NCBI GenBank assembly: GCA_022414725.1
Contig: CM039462.1
Span: 41,567,622-41,631,621 of the forward strand
Direction of reading: 5' to 3'
From: Microglena sp. YARC
Lineage: Eukaryota; Chlorophyta; Chlorophyceae; Chlamydomonadales; Chlamydomonadaceae
Length of the DNA stretch: 64,000 nucleotides
Both the position numbers and the translations under genes were made by a program. Below are positions 52,863-63,625 of the stretch, in pieces; position 1 is the stretch's first letter, and each line of letters opens with the position of its first letter. The notes beneath the pieces were generated by a model. It was given only the letters and a program-made list of their open reading frames with translations. It searched no databases and was not told where the DNA came from.

Positions 52863-53633
52863 CTACAGGGGGATTGGCTTTTGGCGGCCACTGTACTGTG
52901 GACCAGGCACTACGGCCTGAACTAGGAAGTAGCGTGCTGCGTCATTGTCAAAAGCCTGCCAGCCTGGGTTTAGCCCCTGCACTGCAGCGTCTGGTAGACC
53001 AGGCACTACGCCTCCTACATGGGCTATGCTGGGGGTAGTATCTGCGGGAGACTGCCTGCATGGATTGGGCCCATGGACCACAGATGCGCCAAGTGCACCA
53101 GGCAACAATATATATCCCTCATGGCCTAGGTCAGGGCCAGCTTCATCAGAAGAGTACCAGCCTGAGATGGACTCCTGTATTGGCTGTGCGTAAGGGCCAT
53201 GTGTAGATAGTGTGTATGTTGCTGAAATCCCAACAGTACGCTGCACATGCTGATTTTGTGTGTGGACAGGCTCTTGTTTTACCTGTGCGTATGGGCCATG
53301 TGCAGATAGTACGTATGTTTCTGAATGCCCATGCTGCTGCCCCTGTTCTTGCTGCAATCGGGTATCGCAGGAGTTGGGAGCTTGAATTTCTAGCTCTTGC
53401 TGCTGCTCGCTGCTGTCTACTGCTGTTGCGGTTGCTGCCGCATGGAGCTGCTGCCGCCCACCCTGAGCATCCTCTCCCTCCCCCTGTTCTCCCCCTGCTG
53501 GCCGCTCCACCTCCATATCTTCCCCCTCTCCTCTTGGCGCCCCGTTCTGCTGCGCATGGTTGAGTAACTCTTGATATAGCTCAGCGATCTGCTCATCCTT
53601 ACTCTGCAGCTGTTGGCGGTTTAGGTCAGTCAC
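52863..53633 (-). CDS. 3' exon of the bromodomain gene
   Basis: It starts VTDLNRQQLQSKDEQIAELY after CCTGCAG and continues a coiled coil. It then has acidic/Gly-rich and poly-Gln stretches and two copies of a motif around LSTHGPYAQPIQE / LSAHGPYAQVKQE, ending at TAG. Homologues are at 15.8-16.4 kb (unit A, broken) and 62.87-63.24 kb (unit D). Confidence 0.75.
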   Translation of the reverse strand: MTDLNRQQLQSKDEQIAELYQELLNHAQQNGAPRGEGEDMEVERPAGGEQGEGEDAQGGRQQLHAAATATAVDSSEQQQELEIQAPNSCDTRLQQEQGQQHGHSETYVLSAHGPYAQVKQEPVHTQNQHVQRTVGISATYTLSTHGPYAQPIQESISGWYSSDEAGPDLGHEGYILLPGALGASVVHGPNPCRQSPADTTPSIAHVGGVVPGLPDAAVQGLNPGWQAFDNDAARYFLVQAVVPGPQYSGRQKPIPL

Positions 53634-56225
53634 CTGCAGGGTAGGACAAAGTTTAACCTTAATGTTTTGACCATATGTCTTATAGATGTACTGCATGGGT
53701 AGGCATCATACTTAGTGGTGACCGTCCACTATTATGTAACAAGTCATAATACAATATCTGAAGAGCAAAATATTTTGGATACAATTGAGTCACCTACAGG
53801 GTAGGACAAGCCAGCAGCCAGCTTCCCTGACGCTGCATAGAAGGTACTGGGAGGGAAGCTACCTGGAGGCTACCTAGAAGCTACCTACTGCCACATAGAA
53901 GAAGAATATCATTTATATAACCTATAGGAACATCTATATATCACATATGAACGTATATATATATAAATAACTCATATATTATATATCGTACGTAGTTATA
54001 TCACAGTATCTGTAGCAAACCAGGCTTATCACCTGCTCACCTCCTCGAGGTACTGGCCCAGCCGGATATAGCGCTCTAGATCTTCACTCTGTTTGAGTTT
54101 CAGTTTTTCCACCCCTTTGCTTTTCTCGGAGAGCTCTTCACAGACCCTGGAGATGGAGAAGCAGAGGAATGGGATTACACTATGGTTTTTATTTTCAGCT
54201 ATGGGCAGCAGCTTTTCAGCACCAAACAATAGCTTCTAGGCAGCTCCCTGAGCCAGCCACTGGGCTGAGCCCCAAGATGTCAACAGTTTTGGGCATATGG
54301 CTGTGTCAGCTTCAAGGTGCACTAGGTTGCATCAGGTATGGTTGATAAGCCAGTCAGGGGATCGGCCTAGAAGCCGGGGGTGGGGAAGACATTCCTTTAA
54401 GTGAAGCATTTGTTGGTCGTTGTTGCATTGTATGATACAAGGCACAGAGTGTGTCTTCTACTTGCTACCCTTGAGAAATCTCTGTCCTGTTTATTGCACT
54501 CCATGAGGTTATTATGCGCCACATCCGGAGATTGGCGCATCTGCTGCACCCCTCATGCATACGCGCACACAGACTCATCCACCCACTGATATATCCAATC
54601 ACGCATCTATATTATGCAACACATATATAGCACCAGCAGTGCCCTCTACTCCTCTACTTGCTCACCTCGAGAAATCCTGGCGCAGCTGTTGCACCTCATG
54701 CTGCAGCACTCCCACATCAGAGGACAGCGGTAAAGTGCATCTTCCTTGGCATAGTTCGGTTACAGCAGTACCAGCAGCACCATCAGTACTAGCAGCACCT
54801 GCAGCTCCTGCTGCCACAGTGCCTGCAAGTCCGTTCAAAGTGTTTACGGTACCATTAAATATGATGTGTTTAGGTTTTTGTTTGCTTGTTTGCTTGCTGT
54901 GACATGTTTATTTGTCAGTGTTGTTCATGATTCCCCCCTGACACAACCACCCACAATCTGTGTGTGAGTCCACCTACAGTGTGACCACCCACAACCAGTG
55001 CGCCCAAAACTAGTAATTATTTTTAGGGCCATGCGTGGCAGCTTCTAGTCACCTCCATTATCCAGAGACTGGGTCAATACCAAAGTATTGGCTGTATTTG
55101 AATTTTCTTCATGTCAGCTTTCCTTCCAGGCAAGCTAGCTAGCTCCTGGTTTGGCACAAGGACAGGGAAAGGGAGCTGCCTATAAGCTGCGTCGCGTAGC
55201 CCAAGAAAGAAACAGTGCCCACAACCACCACCACCACCACCAGCTCCTGCTGCCCTAGAGCCTGCGGGTTCATGCTACATGGTTACCTTCAGTTTGTTGT
55301 ATCATATATGTCCAACCCTATGTGGCAACTGAGAACGGAAAGGAAGATGGACAAGAAGATGAAAACAACTGATAATATGTTTTGATGGTGTACATACCAA
55401 CAAGTGCAACGCCCCACTTGGTTTAAAGAAGGTGATAGCTCACTCTTCCAGCAGGTAGTGCAAGTATGAGAGGCGGGCAGGGGGACGACTGGTGGCACCC
55501 CTGAGGCCAGCGGGCTCAGTTCAGGTTTGGTTGGAGTGAGGGGAATGGAAAAGGTGTAACCCTTTATGTAACCCAGCCCAAATCAGAGGCAGCCCCTTAG
55601 TTGATGTACAAACACAATGGATTACCTTTCCATTGGTTTGTGGGGGCATGCAAGTGGGGCAGGGGGGAAACTTGTGGCACCGCTGCAGCCAGCGGGTTGG
55701 CTTCAGTGTCGTTGTGGTTCCTTTTCAATCCCCTAGTGCCAACTCTCTCCTCCTCATTGCCGCCAACCTCCAAATCCTGAATCTGCAGCAATACCGCTTG
55801 CTCCAGGCTTGGATTGGCTTCAGGCATGGGCGCGAGGGGGAAGCGGGATCCAGGTGGGGGCCACTTTCCAGGCTCTACCTGGCTCTTTTCTTGCAGGCCC
55901 TGTAGACACAAATGGTCACATGGTTACATGGTGTGATGCTAGACTAGTAAAAAATATATTAGAAGGAGAAGAAGACTACTGGTTTGAATATTTATGCCTG
56001 GGCCAGAAATGGATTTAACAGTTTGGAACCATGTTACAAATAATAATAATAATAATCATAATCATAATAATAATACTAATAATACTAATACTAATACTAA
56101 TGATAATAATGATAATAATAATAATAATAATAATTAATAATAATAATAATAATAACAATAATAATAATAATAATAATAATAATGATGATAATAATAATAA
56201 TAATAATAATAAGTATATGAGATAG

Positions 56226-56275
<50 letters not shown>

Positions 56276-56723
56276 TTACTACTACTACTAATGACCATTA
56301 TACTAATACTAATACTAATACTAATAATACTAATTATAATACTAATTATAATACTAATAATAATAATAATAATAATAACAATAATAATAATTATTATTTA
56401 TTATAATTTTTACATTCTTTATAAACCACATACAGTGCCCAGTCTAGTCTCACTCAAGCACCTCATCATGGGTATCATCATCGTATTTTGGCATGCATTA
56501 TACCAGCTTGTGGTTTGCAACACATCAACCCCGCTCTAGCAGTACCTGTAGCTGGTGCATGGAGATCATGGCCCGGGATGCAAAGGCGGCGCACACTTTC
56601 AAGGCTAGCTGGTGGATAGGGTTCTCTGGGGGGTTATAGAGCATTGCGTTGGTGAAGACAAGCAGGACATGGTGGTAGACCTGTAGACAGGGAGGAGGTG
56701 GCACAATTGGTTTCCTGGCTGCT

Positions 56724-56765
<42 letters not shown>

Positions 56766-56792
56766 TTGTCTGTCTGTCTGTCTGTCTGTCTA

Positions 56793-56826
<34 letters not shown>

Positions 56827-57832
56827 AGTCTGTCAGTCTGTTTGAGTGTGATTGTGTTTGTCCATCTCCTTGTCTGTCTGTATGACAGTATGCAAGTATG
56901 TACAAATGAATGTGCATGCTGTTTGAATGTGCACACTGTTTGAATGTGCATGCTGTTTGAATGTGCATGCTGTTAGGATGTGCTTACCACAATACAAACA
57001 AACACTGACATAATTTGAATCATGGGGTCGCAAACACCTTCTCATGCTCAGCAAAAGACAAACCTGAGAGAAGTGGGAGTATGCCCCACTTTCAATACCG
57101 GCGACAATTGCATTCAAGTCCATGGGCTCCTTGACAATGGTGAAGTAATCAGGGATGCCCAGCTGCAAGAAGGGAGAGGAACAAATTAATTAATACGGAT
57201 ACAATTTGGATGCCCAGCTGCAAGGAGGGAGGGGAATAATAATACAAGTTATATTTCCAGTTACGATAAGGCTGTGATTGGAATGAATACTGATATATCT
57301 TTTGAATTCCTAGCTTCAAGAAGGCAGTACAACAATCATACACAATAATAATAATCATACGTACAGTGCTCATACATCGGGGATTCCGAGGTGCAAGAAG
57401 GGAGGTAAATAACAACACAGGTTGGACAAGAGGGCAGTGAAATTAATGAAAACATACATAATGATAACCTGTGGATTCCCAGCTGCAAGACGGCAGTACA
57501 CAATCGTTAAATACTCAGGTTCATATGTTTTATAATAAAATAAGTAGATTCTGAAATCAGGGATTCTGAGCTGCAATAAGGCAGTGAAATAGTTAAACAC
57601 GTTGGGTTGATTACATGATATATGAGGCTCTAGGCCGCTGACCCTCTGACCCTTCCTTCCTGGTAACAACAACATCCAAAGCATTCTTCATCTCTTTCTA
57701 TTACGTCCATTCTCTTCATATAATCCAATCTTCCACTAAGCAACTCACCGCGACTGGGTCTACTGGACCCAGGAAAGGCCATCCGTGTTGGTGATTGAGT
57801 AGCTCCTGGAGGACTTCAGAACACACTTTCAT
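52863..57832 (-). CDS. BET/GTE-like bromodomain gene, unit C, seven exons
   Basis: Exons 57749-57832, 57064-57162, 56546-56680, 55626-55899, 54666-54822, 54041-54146 and 52863-53633 join with matching phases (0,0,0,1,2,0) and consensus GT-AG sites, giving about 540 residues. The first three build one bromodomain: MKVCSEVLQELLNHQHGWPF, then [42 protein letters not shown] and [18 protein letters not shown], including the Tyr-Asn acetyl-lysine-binding pair. A Pro-rich region, a coiled coil (VCEELSEKSKGVEKLKLKQS, ELYQELLNH) and a Gln/Gly-rich tail follow. No NET domain is seen. Such proteins read acetylated histones in the nucleus. An acceptor-like TAG lies just upstream of the ATG, so a longer 5' part is possible. 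Confidence 0.82.
54196..54400 (+). repeat. Second MITE-like repeat, unit C
   Basis: GCTATGGGCAGCAGCTTTTC, TTCTAGGCAGCTCCCTGAGC and GCCCCAAGATGTCAAC; the counterpart of 18269-18475. Confidence 0.55.
55026..55202 (+). mobile_element. Palindromic-end MITE, orthologous with 19971-20142
   Basis: Ends GGGCCATGCGTGGCAGCTTC and GGGAGCTGCCTATAAGCTGC then GTCGCGTAGCCC, with the same flanking unit sequence on both sides as in unit A. Confidence 0.7.
56036..56420 (+). repeat. (AAT)n / (ACT)n trinucleotide block
   Basis: About 385 bp of AATAATAAT changing to ACTACTACT and back, in an intron of the bromodomain gene. Confidence 0.95.
56546..56680 (-). CDS. Bromodomain exon 3 (helices B and C)
   Basis: 135 nt, 45 residues, [20 protein letters not shown] then HQLALKVCAAFASRAM. 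It contains the conserved Asn of the acetyl-lysine pocket in LYNP. Confidence 0.9.
56728..56965 (+). repeat. (GTCT)n and 17-bp repeats in the intron
   Basis: GTCTGTCT runs at 56728-56840, then four units of GAATGTGCATGCTGTTT (about 56900-56965). Confidence 0.9.
57064..57162 (-). CDS. Bromodomain exon 2 (ZA loop)
   Basis: 99 nt, 33 residues: [20 protein letters not shown] then [13 protein letters not shown]. The Pro-Asp-Tyr and Pro-Met-Asp-Leu motifs are diagnostic for bromodomains. Confidence 0.9.
57163..57600 (-). repeat. Repeated splice-acceptor sequence in bromodomain intron 1
   Basis: Variants of GGGATGCCCAGCTGCAAGAA (plus strand), the complement of the exon 2 acceptor plus first codons, recur at about 57205, 57310, 57382, 57472 and 57560 with AGGGAGG or AAGGCAGT beside them. 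Confidence 0.7.
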
Positions 57833-57879
57833 CCATGGTGGTCTCCTATCGTGGGTGTAGGTGGTGGGGCGGGGTCAGT

Positions 57880-58240
57880 TGGATGGTTGTTTTTTTTGTT
57901 ATCTTGCATGGTCTACTACTGGACCCAGTCAGTTGGATGGTTGGTTTTTTGGTTATCTTGCATGGTCTACTACTGGACCCAGTCAGTTGGATGGTTGGTT
58001 TTTTGGTTATCTTGCATGGTCTACTACTGGACCCAGTCAGTTGGATGGTTGGTTTTTTGGTTATCTTGCATGGTCTACTACTGGACCCAGTCAGTTGGAT
58101 GTTTTATTTTTTGTTATCTTGCATGGTCTACTACTGGACCCAGTCAGTTGGATGGTTTTATTTTTTTGTTATCTTGCATGGTCTACTACTGGACCCAGTC
58201 AGTTGGATGTTTTATTTTTTGTTATCTTGCATGGTCTACT
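57880..58240 (+). repeat. 55-bp minisatellite derived from bromodomain exon 1 sequence
   Basis: About seven units containing CTACTACTGGACCCAGTCAG and TTGGATGGTTGGTTTTTTGG, then TTATCTTGCATGG. CTACTGGACCCAG is also present in exon 57749-57832. Confidence 0.85.
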
Positions 58241-58330
58241 GGACCCAGGAGCGCTCATGCTTGTTGATGTCTCATCAGGAGCTTCCGCACGAATTGAGAA
58301 CACACTTTCAGGCAGGTTGGTTTTCCTAGC
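58235..58330 (-). pseudogene. Degenerate duplicate of bromodomain exon 1
   Basis: The minus strand reads KVCSQFVRKLLMRHQQA, then TGA, then ALLGPVD, against KVCSEVLQELLNHQHGWPFL in the functional exon. The stop sits at the conserved Trp. Confidence 0.7.
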
Positions 58331-58379
58331 GTGGATATGGGTGGTGAGAAGAGGCTAGTTGGTTACTTGGTTGGTTGGG

Positions 58380-58612
58380 GTGGGGTGGGGTGGGGAGGTG
58401 GGTGGGGTGGGTGGGGGTGGGGTGGTGGTGGGGGGGAGAGGGTGGTGGTGTGGTGGGGGTGGTGGTGGGGGGAGGGTGGGGGTGGGGGGGGGGGGGGGGG
58501 GGGGAGGCAGGGGGGGGGGGGGAGGGGGAGGGGTGGGTGGGGGGGGGGAGGGGAGGGGGGGGGTGGGGGGGGGTGGGGGGGTGGTGGGGGGGGGGAGGGG
58601 GGGAGGGGGTAG
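58380..58612 (+). repeat. G-rich tract
   Basis: GGGGTGGGG-type sequence with poly-G runs to about 25 bp, ending next to the unit C AP2 remnant. Confidence 0.85.
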
Positions 58613-58754
58613 AACGTGTTTGATCAGTGTTTTGATGGTATCCTCTTGTGACTGATACGGATACATGGATGCGCAGGCCATTTAATATGATTCATGCTAG
58701 GATACAGGTTTCAAAACGATTACAGCCATGTAATTTTTGAATATGATCAAATAC

Positions 58755-61045
58755 CTGTATGCGCTTGTTTTAGACTTGCTGATGGCCCTGAATTGTGCCA
58801 TAACTTCTTCCAGTCCTAAGCTGTCCAAGTCATGTTCATCATCCTCAGATAAGTAGAAGTTCATTGATAAATGGCGTCCCAACTTGTATAAAATCCTGCA
58901 AGCACAACACAGAGTCTTGTTATTGAATGGTATTGGCATCAGCTCCTGCTCTCATGCATGAGTACTGAGTAAATATTGTTTGTGTTGGTCGGCCCCTTAG
59001 GGGACTCAGACCTATGCAATGAATTCGCGAAATCGTGCTGTTTCTTCACATTTTGCTGAAAAAACCCGGTCAAATTAGCTGGTTAAAGTGACTTCCCTGA
59101 CATCTACATGACCCGTGTTCGATTCTTGCAGGGGGCGGATTACCTCGGAGGGCACTTTTTCGCGTACAGATTTCAGATTTGCGGACTGAGGACGTGGTGT
59201 TTTCATTTTCCGTTTCCCTCCTGTCCTGTGGACTCAACCTAGGGACCTGGAGCATGTCTACAATTTCCCCTGGGGTAATTCGCATCTCTGTGCCTCTCGC
59301 AGTTCATTGCATCAGCGCGTTATGCTTGACAAGGAAACCTGCTGCTTCGCACTAGTACCTGCAGGTTGCACAGTTGCAACTGTAGCCTCAGCCATGGAAC
59401 TTCGGGGAGTCAGTGAGCTATTAACTTCATTAGCCTTACAGGCCACCAAGTTTAATATAATAATGCCATTTGCACAAACGTTTCAAAGTCAAGCAGAATG
59501 CATAATGCAATAACTTATGTGTAACAAATGAAGTATTTGTGCGTTATAGTCCTGCTAGATTGATTCTGACACTGCTACTTGACTTACATTACTCCACCCC
59601 CTGGGCCAACCTCCAGGGGACCCGCCACGGCACCCAACTATCATTTGTGTTGTTGTATGCTGGTGGGGGTGTGCTGGTGGGTGGGTGTTTTTGTATGAGA
59701 TTGCTTTGCTTTTTTGGGGGGGGGGGGGGGGGGGGGGGGGTAGCAAGCATGCATTTGCAGAAAACATTCCTGGTATGTCTTTATGTCAAGAGAGTAGCCT
59801 TGACATGTACATATGTGAATACTCAAAATGTGTTGTGTATCATTATATGGATTTGGTGTGTCTAGTTGCATACACATGCATGGAATATTTTAAATATTGT
59901 TGTATGAGTTGGTGTGTTTGTGTGAGAGAGTCAGTGGGTGTTTGTCTGGATGGGTGAGAATGGCAAGTACTCCCAGTGACACACGAAGACTGGAGCAGTA
60001 TATATTATGCACTTGTGACATCAAAATACTGAGTGGGTGTATATGTTGGAAATGCACACACGTGAATATGGATTACTGGCTGTATAACTTTGGTGATACA
60101 GTCTGGTATGCTTTCTATTTCATTATGTAACCACACAGAAGGTGAATGGGGCTACCTCGATTCTCAAACATGTTGCATATTATTTGGTGATACAGTCTGG
60201 TATGCTTTCTATTTATGGAACCACAGGGAAGGTGGCCGAGACTGAGGATCCTATCACATATCATATAATTACTGGAAATGAAAAAATAACATGTCCCAAA
60301 AGCAGAAGTAGTTCTGGAGAGACGATCTGAAGTACAAAGAGATGTACAGAATTACATGAACAAAAATTATCAAGCTTGATTGAGCACTGTCAGCATCATT
60401 GAGCATTCTCCCCATCCTCAGCGCTGCAAAACCTGCAAATATGGTATGTTCCAAAAGCAAACATTGTTGCTACGTCGAAATATTGGTAATCGCGGGGATT
60501 TGTAAACGCTCCACTGCTGAAGGACCGAAAAATAGCATTGGGGGAAAAGCCCTGTTCCTAAATTGTTTCCCACTATTTATTGCCCATACAGTGCCTCAAA
60601 CAATTCACCATGGGCTAGGTTGGGCAAGTTCCTCTCCATGTCTATGTGGATGCCCATGGAACACACATGCTTTGTGAGGACAAAACCACACCTGTCAACT
60701 GCTCTAGCAGCATCCTCTGGTGTGGGGTAAGATGCTGTATTGAGCTTAGCCCCCCGAATGCTGTTAGGGAGCTCAAGTTGAGCCGTTGTATTGAGATGCA
60801 CTTGTCCCCTCCATTAACTCGATTTGCTGCAACCATATCTAAACCTTTTAGAACTCATGTTCAAAATGATCTGTGGGGAGATTATTCTACACTATCATCC
60901 ATAGTATGCATGGAACTTGCTGTTGGCATTCATGAGGACGTCTGCATGCTAGTATCCTCACAGTGTACCCCCTAAGCACTACCCACTATCCTGGGGAGGG
61001 GTACTAAAGGGTCGGTTTTAAAATATAGTTGGCTGCACATGTATA
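58755..61045 (-). pseudogene. Unit C AP2 gene remnant
   Basis: Three exons are recognisable: about 60975-61045 (VYMCSQLYFK, degenerate), 60692-60870 (first AP2; 179 nt as in A and B, TPEDAARAVDR at the end) and 58755-58895 (linker; ILYKLGRHLSMNFYLSEDDE). In the AP2 exon a TAA stands where unit B has AAA (Lys) directly before WRGQV. The second AP2 exon and everything after it are missing. G-rich DNA and then the bromodomain gene follow. Confidence 0.75.
59040..59300 (+). repeat. SINE-like sequence with a B box
   Basis: GCTGGTTAAAGTGACTTCCC (A-box-like) and GTGTTCGATTCTTGC (B-box-like) at about 59108. Single copy in the window. Confidence 0.4.
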
Positions 61046-61066
61046 CTGTAGGGTATTTGTCGAGAC

Positions 61067-61400
61067 TTGGGAGTCGTGATGCTGGTTAGTGCTGGTGAAA
61101 CTTTCAGTGGCGTGGGACGTAAGATTGGAACAACGATAAGCGATCAGCATAACTGGTGTGATCCATTTGTCGAATGGTGGCGTGGGCCTGCGGGCCTGTT
61201 GGTCGTCGAACCTCATGGAGGAACCTCATGGCCGTCATTCGCGCCTGTCGTACGCGTGCCGTATTTTGCCCCTTATAGGGGGCCGAAGCTGGCAGACGCC
61301 CAGGGGAGGGACCAGGCGGCGACTGCGGGACTTGTCTTCTCAGCTTTTATTCATCAGCTTCTTGGCAGATCCCTGAGCCCACTGTGTTAGTGTGTTACAC
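61067..61400 (-). other. 5' flank or first exon area of the unit C AP2 remnant
   Basis: Collinear with 47334-47600 of unit B (TGCTGGTGAAACTTTC / TGCTGGTGAAACATTG; CATAACTGGTGTGATCCATT / CATAATTGGCGGTTGGCG). Conservation shows descent from one unit but not coding. Confidence 0.45.
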
Positions 61401-62869
61401 CTCAATGTTGCCAGCAGTTATGGACAGCTGATTGTCGCTCAGCTCGAGGTGCACTAGGTTGCGCTAGCGTTAGGACCTGTGCGGCAGTCATGGGAGCTCT
61501 GAAGTAAGAAACAATAAAAGGTATGTGACTAGGTTCCCAGAGTTTTTTTAAGGGGGTCATTTGCGGCTATCAAATGTAGGAGTTACACAACGTCATAACC
61601 TGCACATGGACATGATTATTCATTTGTGGTGACCGAAAATAAGAGCTGAGATGAGCAGTCTACTGCTGAAGGGTGGGGCCATGCAGGCTGGTTAAACAAA
61701 TCCTACTGGATAATTTTAACAAAATCCATGAGATTTACATAACTGCAAATTTAAATTTCTGACATTAATTAAATTAAATCTGATAAGCATTTTTATACCG
61801 CCGTATGTTCATGTGGTGACATCAAATAGTAACATTTGTATACATGCACACATGTACTGAGTGTACTACGTGCCTCAATACATTGCTAATGGCTGCTCTT
61901 TATAGCTGGCAACATGAATCAAGAGTACGATAGAGATCTGGCCCAGACATAGCTGATGGCTACATGGGTGCATCTATCGTACGCACACATGCCACTGGAC
62001 TGCACTAGCACATGCATAGATGATTAAGCCTCGCGCCCTCAACCCTGTCTACACCGATCAAGAGGCATGCATGCTCCATACCTATTGTCGAACATAGCAC
62101 ATGGCTATAAGGGATGCATACGTTACATTACATTTAATATGTGTACACATACGGTTGTTGTTGGGTCGTGGTGGTTGGTGCAGTCCAGGGGTAGGCCAAG
62201 TAGGTTATGCACTGAGTGCACTAGCGCATCAACAGATTGGTTGCTCTAGTCCCGGCCTTGCGTATCAAGAGCATGATACATAGCTCCCCCAAGTATTTCA
62301 GATGGTGATAGGGGAAGCCTGTGCCTATAGAAGGGGAGGGCCAAAACCTCATCCAATACCTCCTCGAAAGGTACTGTGCGCACATGCACAGAAAACCAGA
62401 GACATCAGTGGGCGGGAGGGGCTGGGAGGGGCTGGGCGGGGCTGGAGGGGGGGGCAGGGGAATAACCGGCATCATCAGGATCCTCATTCACCAAAGAAGC
62501 TCACAATGTTGTGCCGTCCTACCCAGGATCTGGTTCAATGAAAGGAAACACAGTCAAAACAGTAGGCACCATGGTGCTCCAAGCAGGCTTCGGGGGGTAC
62601 TAGCAGCTTTTTGTTTCCTAACAAGCCCCGAATGCTCTAATATTGCACCCCACAATTTACCGAGGTGTGTCATGTAGGTCTGTGACCTGGTCCTACCCGT
62701 GGACTGCCAAAATACACGCACATCCAAGTTGGTTAATACTTCATTCCATGTTATACCTAGCTACCCTGGGCTCGACCATTCACACTGACAGGTGGCGCTA
62801 TGAAGGTCCAAAAGCTAGCCTTCTAAAAACGTCAGTAAAAAAAACTGCGTGAGGGAATCTTGGAAAGGC
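61401..62869. other. Intergenic DNA with dispersed repeats
   Basis: GGTATGTGACTAGGTTCCCA (also near 47630 and 51975), CAGTCCAGGGGTAGGCCAAG (62180; also 6478) and CACTAGCGCATCAA motifs. No gene supported. Confidence 0.4.
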
Positions 62870-63240
62870 CAGTGTCCTTCCTAAACCTTCGTATGAAAGG
62901 AGAGGGATCATTAGGCAGCCACTGTTACTGTGGTGCCAGAAAAAAAAAAATGTTTTTACGTGGACCAGCACTATGTCTTGAACAAGTTGGTAGGCTGCTT
63001 GCATCGTGTCAGAGCCTGCCTTCATTCATGGATTGGCCCTTGCCACTAAAGCAGCGCCAGGTAGACCAGGCACTAAGCCTCCCCTGGGAATGGCCGTTGG
63101 GCACTTTCCCCAGGAGACTGCCTGCTGGGTTGATCCCCTGGACCACAGCAGCGCCAGGTAGACCAGGCAAGAAATGCTCCCATCATGGTCCAGCTAGGGG
63201 CCACTTCATCAGGAGATACCAGGCCTGCGTGGGATGGGAT
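62870..63240 (-). pseudogene. Unit D: degenerate 3' exon of a further bromodomain-gene copy
   Basis: On the plus strand GGTAGACCAGGCACTAAGCC, GGAGACTGCCTGCTGGGTTG, CTGGACCACAGC and CCACTTCATCAGGAGATACC run in the same order as in 52.9-53.17 kb. Frames are broken. It shows that the duplicated array continues to the right of the window. Confidence 0.6.
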
Positions 63241-63261
63241 CTGTGCCGCTGTTTTATTTTG

Positions 63262-63442
63262 GGGCTAACGCATGGCGCTTCCAGCAGCTCCAATTGACAG
63301 CCAGTGGGCAGGCACTGGGTTATCTCCCAAGCTTCCATTGCATTTGAATTCCTGTTGATGACAACTTTGAACACATTAGTAGTTTTGGGTTTGGCCCAAG
63401 GACGGGGATAAAGGAGCTGCCTAGAAGCTGCTACGCGTAGCC
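63262..63442 (+). mobile_element. Palindromic-end MITE, best-preserved right end
   Basis: Left end GGGGCTAACGCATGGCGCTT, right end GGAGCTGCCTAGAAGCTGCT then ACGCGTAGCC. Another copy starts at 63890 and runs to the window edge. Confidence 0.7.
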
Positions 63443-63535
63443 AAAATGAACATCGACTCTTGCCACTGCATAAAAGTGCTCTGTTATTAGGGAATTCTCG
63501 CCCCAAGGAAGTGGATATAGAAGTGTTTCCGAAAC

Positions 63536-63625
63536 ATGGACCTGCCCATGGACCTTGACGAGGACCTGGACATGCACCTGCCCATGGACCTGGACCTGGA
63601 CCTGGACCTGCCCATGGACATGGAC
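63536..63625 (+). repeat. GGACCT / CCCATGGACCTG hexamer-based repeat
   Basis: Tandem GGACCTGGACCTGCCCATGG units. The plus frame would read MDLPMDLDEDLDMHLPMDLD, but no further domain supports a gene. Confidence 0.7.

Noticed and set aside
58355..58681. Polyproline and polyglycine open frames
   Set aside because: Generated by the G-rich tract.
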